9,740 bases of DNA from Myxococcales bacterium UBA5297 (GTDB taxonomy: Bacteria; Myxococcota; Myxococcia; Myxococcales; UBA5297), in assembly GCA_002408385.1 (NCBI GenBank), contig DHSB01000096.1, positions 1-9,740 of the forward strand, read 5' to 3'. Shown here in pieces: positions 4,536 to 9,740 of this stretch. How positions within the stretch are numbered: position 1 is the stretch's first letter; every line of letters begins with the position of its first letter. A program made the position numbers and the translations under genes. Below the pieces are notes generated by a model. The model had not been told where the DNA came from. It searched no databases and saw only the letters and a list, made by a program, of their open reading frames with translations.

Positions 4536-7500
4536 GTGAAGAGAGTCGGCATCATCCTCGAGTGGCTCGGCATCGGCGCGGTGGGTCTCGCCGCGCTCGT
4601 GCTCCTGCTCGCTCTGGCCGCCGCGGCCTGGCTACAGACCGAATCGGGGAACCGGCGGGTGCGCGAGGAGGTGCTCTCGCGGGTCGGGCGCGTCATCGCC
4701 GGCGAGCTGAAGGCGGGGCGCGTCGAGGTCAACCCGGGCGGCTTCGTCCTCGTGCGCGACGCCGAGCTGCTCGACCCCGAGGGGCGCCGGGTCGCCTTCA
4801 TCGGCGAGCTGCGCGCGCGGGTCGCGGTCGGCGAGCTGCTGCGGCAGCGGGTGCGCGTCGAGTCGCTGGGCATCAAGGACGCCGAGCTGCTGCTCGCCGG
4901 CGGCCCCGACGGGATCAACATCGCCCGCGCCTTCGCCCTGAAGCAGAAGGGGCCCGAAGAGGCCGAGGAGCCGGGCGGCCATTTCGGCTGGGACATCCAG
5001 CTCGAGCGCGGCCTCATCAGCGGGCTGCGCTTCGCCTATCGCGCCGCGCCCGAAGCCGAGCCGGTCACCGAGCTGCGCGAGACCTCGCTCGCGGTCTCGG
5101 GCCGCTATCGCCACGGCGAGCTTCGCGGCGAGGTCGGCGCGCGGGGCAGGCTGCTCGGGCCGGTCGCCGGCCCCTTCTCGCTGGTCGGCGGGGTGACCGG
5201 CGGCTCGGAGGCCGCGCCGTACGACCCGCTGCAGTTCGAGCGGGTCGCGCTCGAGGTCGGGGGCTCGCGCCTGCAGCTCGCCGGCAGCCTCGACGGCGGC
5301 GCGCTGCAAGTGGCCATCCGAGAGGCGTTCGTGCGCAAGGACGATCTCCTCTCGTTCGTGCCGCAGGCGCCGGTGGCCGGCGACCTCACCGCGAGCGGCA
5401 CGGCGAGCCTCGACTCCAACCGTGCCCAGGCGCGCCTGCTCGTGCCGGTGGGCGAGGGCTCGCTGGCGGTGAAGGCCGCGGCCGACCTCTCGCCGCTCTC
5501 GGCGCAGGCGAGCGTGGAGCTGAGCGAGCTGGATCTCTCCCGCGCGATCTCCGGCGCGCCGCCGACGCGCCTCAACGGATCGCTCGGCGCCCACTACCGG
5601 CTCGATCCCGGTGAGGCCGGGCGCGGAGAGCTCGAGCTGTCGCTGCGCGGCTCGCGGGTGCGCGGGGCGCGCCTCGAGTCGGCGCGGGCGAAGGTCGAGG
5701 TCGAGGGCGAGGGCGCGAAGCTCCGATCGCTCATCGTCTCGCTGCCCGGCGGGCAGGTGGAGGCCGCCGGAGCGCTCGACGCGAAGCGGCTCGATGCGCG
5801 CGCCACCGTGCGGCTCGCCGACCTCGGCGCGCTCTCCGGAGCGGTCGCTCAGGCGCTCGGGACGCAGGTCACCGGGGTCGCCGGCCGCGGCCGGCTCGAG
5901 GTGAGCGCCTCGGGGCCATGGAGCGGGCTGCAGGTCGGGGTCAACGGCGAGCTCGAGCGCCTGACGGCCGGCTCGCTCTCCTTCGACGGGCTCGTGGTCA
6001 AGGGCAGGCTGCCCGATGCCTCGCGCCCCTTTCTGCTCGCAGCCGACGTCCATGCGCGCGGAGGTAAGGCGGGCGAGCTGCCGTTCAGCGACCTGAGGGC
6101 CAAGGTCGAAGCGAACCGCCGCGACTTCTCGGCCGACCTGACGACCAAGGGGCTCGCGGGGCTGACCGCCCACCTCGGCGGCGCGCTCGACCCGGGCGTC
6201 CAGGGCGGGCGGATAGCGCGGCTGCTGCTCGAGGCGGGCGACGCGAAGTGGGTGCTCGAACGCCCGGCGCGCGTCGACCTGCGCGACGGCTTCCGGGTCG
6301 ACCGGCTCGAGCTCAGCTCCGGCGGGCAGCGGCTCGAGCTGCGCGGAGGGCTCTCCGGGTCGCGGCTCGAGGCCTCGGCGCACGGGGTGGCGCTCGATCT
6401 TGCGGCGCTCCCGGCGATAGCCGTCCCCCGGGACTGGAAGCTCGCCGGGCTGGTCGGCCTGGACTCGAAGATAACCGGCACGACGTCCCGCCCCAGGGTC
6501 GAGGCGAGCCTCGATGGCCGGGGCCTCGGCTTCCAAACGCTCCGCGGCGTCGACGTGACTGCCAAGGTCGAGCTGAGCGAGCGCCAGCAGCTCTCCGGTG
6601 AGGCGACGGTGCGCAAGGCGGGGGCGAGGGCCAAGGCGCGCTTCAACTTGCCCACGGCGCTCTTCGCGGCGAAGGCGGGCACGCCGCTCTCGGCGAAGCT
6701 CGAGCTGTCGGGACTCGCGCTCGCCGACCTTCGCGAGGTGCTGGGCACCGAGCAGATCGAAGGCGCGCTGAGCGGCACGGTGAGCCTCGGCGGCACGGTC
6801 GACAAGCCCGACTCGTCCATCGCGCTCCAGGGCTCGGGCCTGCGCTATGGCGCTTTCCCGAAGGCCGGGCTCAGGCTGGAGGCGCGGTCGGCAGGCCGAT
6901 CGGACGCGAAGCTCGAGCTGTCGTTGCCGCGCGGGAAGGTGTCGGTCGACTTGCGCTCGGGGCTGCCGCTTTTGACGCTCGTCCGTGGTCCGAAGGCCGA
7001 GGAGCTCGCGGCGGCCGCGCTCGACCTCTCGGTCACCGCGGACAAGCTGGCGCTCGAGGAGCTGCCCGAGTCGGTGCTCGGAACCCGGCTGTTGGGCGAG
7101 GCATCGCTCAGCGCGCACCTGCTCGGATCGCTCGAAGCGCCGCGCGGCGAGGCGAAGCTGAAGGTCACCGGGGGCGGCGTCGCCGAATGGCGCGAGCTGG
7201 GGGTGGAGGCGCTGCTCAGTCTCGGCGCCGACAGCGTCGGGCTCGACGCCTCGGTTCATTCGGGCAAGGAGCGGCTTGTCCACCTGCTGGGGAAGATGGA
7301 CGCGGCGCCCGAGCGGCTCCGCACCATCGAAGGACTCGAGAAGGCGCCGGTCCACCTCGCGCTGAAGGCGAGCTCCGAGCAGCTCGCGCGTCAGCTCGGC
7401 GAGCGGATCCCGGGTCTCGCCGGAAAGCTGCAGGCCGAGGCGAAGCTGACAGGCTCGCTGGGAGTTCCCAGGCTGGAGCTGAAGGGCGGCCTGGCGGCGC

Positions 7501-9011
7501 TCACCTACGACGGCAAGCTGCTCGGCGATCTGAAGCTGGAGGCGGGCCACGCCGAGGGCAGGACGCAACTGGCGGGCACCCTCGAGTCGGCCAAGGGCGG
7601 CGCGGCGAACGTCGAGGCGGCGGTCCATGCGCCCCTGTCGCTCTCAGGCCTGCGGCAGGGCTTCGATCCCGCGGCGGCGCGGCTCGAGGGCACCTTTCGG
7701 ACGAGCGGGCTGCAGGTGGGGCTCGTCGAGGAGTTCGTCGACGACCTGCGGCGCGTCGAAGGCCGGCTCGGCGCGGACCTGAAGCTGCGCGGAACGCTCG
7801 CCAGCCCGCTTCCCGAGGGGACCGTGACGCTCCGGGACGGGCGCTTCACGTTGCTCGGCTACGGCAGCTACGAGGGGGTGACGCTCGACGCGAAGGTCGG
7901 CGAGAAGCTGATCGAGATCGTCGGCCTCTCCGCGCGCTCGGAGAAGGGCAGCATCGGGTTGAGCGCGAAGGCCGAGCGCGACGCGCCCGAGGCGCCGTAC
8001 CGCCTCGGCGCCGCGCTCGAGCTGCGGGACTTTCCGCTCCGGATAAACGACCGCAAGATCGCCACCCTCAGCGGCAAGACCGCGCAGTGGACCGGGCAGA
8101 TTCAGGGCTCGAAGATGGCCCTCGACGTGCGCCTCGAGCGGTTGGTGGCCGAGCTGCCGGCGCTCGTCGGCGGCAAGGATCTCCAGGCGCTCGAGCCGCA
8201 CCCGGGCATCGTCGTCGTCACCGGCGAGGAGAGGCCGCTCGAGGAGAAGAAGGGCGGCGCCGCGCTCGACTTGCGGCTGCACCTCCAGGCGCCGCGCAAC
8301 CTCTGGGTCCAGTCGAGCGACGCGCGCATCGAGGCGGGCGCCGACCTCACCCTGACCATTCAAGAGGGCAAGACCGAGATGTCGGGTGCGGTGACGACGC
8401 GTCAGGGCACCGCCGATGTCATCGGTCGCAAGTTCGAGCTGGCGCGCGGGCACGTGAGCTGGGCGGGGGATCCACCGGGCAATCCCAAGCTCGAGGTCAT
8501 CGCGACGCACGAGAACACGCGCGAACAGGTGAAGGTGAAGGTCACGGTCAGCGGCGAGGCCGCAAAGCCGCGCATCGAGCTGAGCAGCGAGCCGCCTCTC
8601 GACGAACAGCAGATCGCCATCCTCCTCGCCACCGGGCGCCGTGAGCTGAAGCGCGGGTCGGGCAACGTCGCCTCCGGCAGCGGCGCGGCCTCGGTCATCG
8701 GCAGCTTCGCCGCCGACCGGCTGCGCAAGACGCTCGCCTCGAAGCTGCCGATCGACGTGCTGCAGGTCGACATCGACGACACCGGTCTGCAGTCGGCCGG
8801 GGCGACCTTCCGTGCCGGGCTCGAGGCCGGCACCTACCTCACCGACGACATCTACGTCGGCTACCGGCGCAACTTCGGCGCGGACACGAAGAAGGAGAAC
8901 ACCAACGAGGTGCGAGTCGAGTATCAGCTCACCCCGCGGGTCAACGTCGAGTCGAAGTACGGCGACGAGCAGAAGGGCGGCGTCGACGTGATCTTCAGCA
9001 AGGACTACTGA
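4536..9011 (+). CDS. tamB: TamB-type inner-membrane-anchored translocation and assembly module protein (DUF490)
   Basis: A 1491-residue protein, larger than E. coli TamB (about 1260). A single N-terminal membrane helix (about residues 10-33) anchors it in the inner membrane. An AsmA-like segment follows (about 35-140, with GINIARAF at 126-133). A very long series of amphipathic beta-strand stretches comes next, the pattern of the groove that crosses the periplasm. The C-terminal TamB domain (about 1250-1491) is recognisable by GAVTTRQGTADVIGRKFELA, by SSEPPLDEQQIAILLATGR (1350-1368) and by the closing strands with TDDIYVGY and a final VIFSKDY. It should contact the POTRA domains of the preceding TamA and serve outer-membrane protein insertion and/or phospholipid transfer. 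The GTG at 4536 is preferred because GAGGG lies 9 nt upstream and the helix begins at once; GTG at 4422 would add 38 polar residues. No frameshift is seen. Confidence 0.93.
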   Translation: MKRVGIILEWLGIGAVGLAALVLLLALAAAAWLQTESGNRRVREEVLSRVGRVIAGELKAGRVEVNPGGFVLVRDAELLDPEGRRVAFIGELRARVAVGELLRQRVRVESLGIKDAELLLAGGPDGINIARAFALKQKGPEEAEEPGGHFGWDIQLERGLISGLRFAYRAAPEAEPVTELRETSLAVSGRYRHGELRGEVGARGRLLGPVAGPFSLVGGVTGGSEAAPYDPLQFERVALEVGGSRLQLAGSLDGGALQVAIREAFVRKDDLLSFVPQAPVAGDLTASGTASLDSNRAQARLLVPVGEGSLAVKAAADLSPLSAQASVELSELDLSRAISGAPPTRLNGSLGAHYRLDPGEAGRGELELSLRGSRVRGARLESARAKVEVEGEGAKLRSLIVSLPGGQVEAAGALDAKRLDARATVRLADLGALSGAVAQALGTQVTGVAGRGRLEVSASGPWSGLQVGVNGELERLTAGSLSFDGLVVKGRLPDASRPFLLAADVHARGGKAGELPFSDLRAKVEANRRDFSADLTTKGLAGLTAHLGGALDPGVQGGRIARLLLEAGDAKWVLERPARVDLRDGFRVDRLELSSGGQRLELRGGLSGSRLEASAHGVALDLAALPAIAVPRDWKLAGLVGLDSKITGTTSRPRVEASLDGRGLGFQTLRGVDVTAKVELSERQQLSGEATVRKAGARAKARFNLPTALFAAKAGTPLSAKLELSGLALADLREVLGTEQIEGALSGTVSLGGTVDKPDSSIALQGSGLRYGAFPKAGLRLEARSAGRSDAKLELSLPRGKVSVDLRSGLPLLTLVRGPKAEELAAAALDLSVTADKLALEELPESVLGTRLLGEASLSAHLLGSLEAPRGEAKLKVTGGGVAEWRELGVEALLSLGADSVGLDASVHSGKERLVHLLGKMDAAPERLRTIEGLEKAPVHLALKASSEQLARQLGERIPGLAGKLQAEAKLTGSLGVPRLELKGGLAALTYDGKLLGDLKLEAGHAEGRTQLAGTLESAKGGAANVEAAVHAPLSLSGLRQGFDPAAARLEGTFRTSGLQVGLVEEFVDDLRRVEGRLGADLKLRGTLASPLPEGTVTLRDGRFTLLGYGSYEGVTLDAKVGEKLIEIVGLSARSEKGSIGLSAKAERDAPEAPYRLGAALELRDFPLRINDRKIATLSGKTAQWTGQIQGSKMALDVRLERLVAELPALVGGKDLQALEPHPGIVVVTGEERPLEEKKGGAALDLRLHLQAPRNLWVQSSDARIEAGADLTLTIQEGKTEMSGAVTTRQGTADVIGRKFELARGHVSWAGDPPGNPKLEVIATHENTREQVKVKVTVSGEAAKPRIELSSEPPLDEQQIAILLATGRRELKRGSGNVASGSGAASVIGSFAADRLRKTLASKLPIDVLQVDIDDTGLQSAGATFRAGLEAGTYLTDDIYVGYRRNFGADTKKENTNEVRVEYQLTPRVNVESKYGDEQKGGVDVIFSKDY

Positions 9012-9015
9012 GACA

Positions 9016-9087
9016 GGGCCGCTTGCTGCGTTCCCGGTCGGCCCAGCGCCGGAGCCCGCCTCTCTCCGGAGCGGTCCGCCCGCTCCG
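9016..9087 (+). terminator. Two hairpins after tamB, possible terminator
   Basis: Hairpin one pairs GGGCCG (9016-9021) with CGGCCC (9039-9044) around 17 nt. Hairpin two is a perfect 8-bp stem, CGGAGCGG (9067-9074) with CCGCTCCG (9080-9087), around TCCGC. Neither is followed by a T run, so an intrinsic terminator is uncertain. Confidence 0.35.
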
Positions 9088-9124
9088 ACAATCGAGCGTG
9101 CTGGCAGGCGGTCGAGCTGTTGCC

Positions 9125-9155
9125 TTGTTTGCAGCGGTCGGTGGCCCGGTAGAAT
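9125..9155 (+). promoter_or_regulatory. Candidate promoter of the Cys-rich lipoprotein gene
   Basis: TAGAAT at 9150-9155 matches the sigma-70 -10 consensus at five of six positions. TTGTTT at 9125-9130 could be the -35, but the 19-bp spacer is long; TTGCAG at 9129-9134 gives 15. Transcription would start near 9162, leaving a leader of about 28 nt. Confidence 0.45.
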
Positions 9156-9176
9156 CTCCCCCTTCAACACCAGAGC

Positions 9177-9182
9177 AAGGAG
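9177..9182 (+). promoter_or_regulatory. Ribosome binding site of the Cys-rich lipoprotein gene
   Basis: AAGGAG, 7 nt before the ATG at 9190; the strongest Shine-Dalgarno sequence in the window. Confidence 0.75.
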
Positions 9183-9189
9183 AGCACCG

Positions 9190-9740
9190 ATGCGCCATAT
9201 CGCGACCCTCGCATTCTTCGCGTTTCTCGCCAGCGCTGGCTGTGGCGAGACCGAGCCGACCTGCGTCCCAACGTGCGAGGGGCGCGTTTGCGGCGACGAC
9301 GGCTGCGGCGGCTCGTGTGGCGAGTGCGCCGAGGGTCAAGGGTGCGTCCTCGGCGTTTGCGTGCCGGGCAGCGCCTGCGACGACGGCGTGCGCAACGGCG
9401 CGGAGAGCGATGTGGACTGCGGCGGAGGCTGCGCCCGATGCGCCGACGGCAAGGCCTGCGTCGCTCCCGGCGACTGCGCGAGCGGCGTCTGCGAAGGCCA
9501 GCTTTGTGTGCCGGCGGTGGCCTGTGACAACAGGCGCAAGGACGGCACCGAGACCGACGTCGACTGCGGCGGCGATTGTCCCGCGTGCGCGGCCGGCAAG
9601 GCCTGCGTCGCTCCCGGCGACTGCGCGAGCGGAGCGTGTGAAGGGCTTGTCTGCGCCCCGGCGGCGAGCTGTGACAACGGGCTCAAGGACGGGACGGAGA
9701 CCGACGTCGACTGCGGCGGTGGCTGTGCCCCCTGCGCCGA
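9190..9740 (+). CDS. Secreted lipoprotein with tandem Cys-rich repeats, 3' end beyond the window
   Basis: 183 complete codons are present and no stop occurs before the edge. A signal peptide (residues 1-17, hydrophobic IATLAFFAFLASA) ends in SAGC with lipid-bearing Cys18. Residues 25-57 form one Cys-rich module containing CGDDGCGGSCGEC (34-46). From Cys63 a 49-residue unit repeats: 63-111, 112-160 and 161 onward, cut by the edge. Each full unit has eight cysteines (unit positions 1, 15, 19, 22, 28, 34, 39, 44) and the signature ETDVDCGG or ESDVDCGG. Spacing suggests small disulfide-bonded knots outside the inner membrane; Asp-Gly-Asn-rich loops would allow metal binding, but this is a guess. 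Such modules are common in predicted surface or secreted proteins of Myxococcota; no biochemical role is known to me. Its own promoter and strong ribosome binding site suggest expression independent of tamAB. Confidence 0.85.
   Translation, partial: MRHIATLAFFAFLASAGCGETEPTCVPTCEGRVCGDDGCGGSCGECAEGQGCVLGVCVPGSACDDGVRNGAESDVDCGGGCARCADGKACVAPGDCASGVCEGQLCVPAVACDNRRKDGTETDVDCGGDCPACAAGKACVAPGDCASGACEGLVCAPAASCDNGLKDGTETDVDCGGGCAPCA
9376..9740 (+). repeat. 147-bp tandem repeat coding for the 49-residue Cys-rich unit
   Basis: Units begin at 9376, 9523 and 9670, an exact 147-bp period. A 38-bp segment at 9448-9485 is identical, base for base, to 9595-9632, including synonymous positions. Conservation at the DNA level points to recent duplication or gene conversion. 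The third unit runs off the window. Confidence 0.85.

Noticed and set aside
3247..4539. 430-codon plus-strand frame overlapping tamA in another phase
   Set aside because: An Arg/Pro/Ala-rich out-of-frame reading of the Omp85 barrel, which has clear family motifs in the real frame.
2768..5017. 749-codon minus-strand frame across tamA and the start of tamB
   Set aside because: It spans two recognised genes and their spacer, with low-complexity composition and no recognisable motif.
4632..7628. 998-codon open frame on the minus strand inside tamB
   Set aside because: It is the antisense shadow of a GC-rich gene: Arg/Ala/Glu/Leu-rich, no domain pattern, no ribosome binding site, and it mirrors the codon bias of tamB.
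7644..9170. 508-codon minus-strand frame over the end of tamB
   Set aside because: Antisense to the conserved TamB C-terminal domain, with shadow-like composition and no supporting signals.

Overview
The window is very GC-rich DNA from a Gram-negative bacterium. The best guess is a Myxococcota-type (former Deltaproteobacteria) genome. Three things suggest this: strong G/C third-position bias with long antisense open frames; a TAM outer-membrane pair (tamA-tamB); and a secreted lipoprotein built of Cys-rich 'ETDVDCGG' repeats, a style common in that phylum. This placement is inference from content, not from a marker gene.

Layout. (1) Positions 1-95 hold a structured repeat next to the 3' end of trxB. 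(2) 129-1064, minus strand: thioredoxin reductase trxB, complete with the CATC redox motif. (3) 1065-1357 is a 293-bp divergent intergenic region with a perfect 18-nt palindrome at its centre. (4) 1358-1705, plus strand: a small four-helix membrane protein of the YvlD/phage-holin-4-2 (DUF360) type. (5) 1706-2335 is 630 bp without a convincing gene, filled with palindromes: a second, inverted and interrupted copy of the repeat at 1-95, and a different palindromic element at 2113-2189. (6) 2336-4309, plus strand: an Omp85 protein of TamA type with three POTRA domains, a 16-stranded-type barrel and an apparent lipoprotein signal. (7) 4536-9011, plus strand: a 1491-residue TamB (AsmA-like/DUF490) protein. 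(8) 9190 to the right edge, plus strand: the start of a lipoprotein with tandem 49-residue, 8-cysteine repeats, cut off by the window.

How the genes work together. tamA and tamB form the only clear functional unit: an outer-membrane Omp85 barrel and its inner-membrane-anchored, periplasm-spanning partner, used for outer-membrane protein insertion and/or lipid transport. They are separated by a 226-bp leader-like gap. trxB is a housekeeping redox gene; no thioredoxin gene lies beside it here. The terminal Cys-rich lipoprotein has its own likely promoter and need not belong to the TAM unit.

No defence system, CRISPR array, transposase, rRNA or tRNA is visible. The least ordinary features are the inverted pair of structured repeats bracketing trxB and the holin-like gene, the lipobox on TamA, and the near-identical Cys-rich repeats at the right end.
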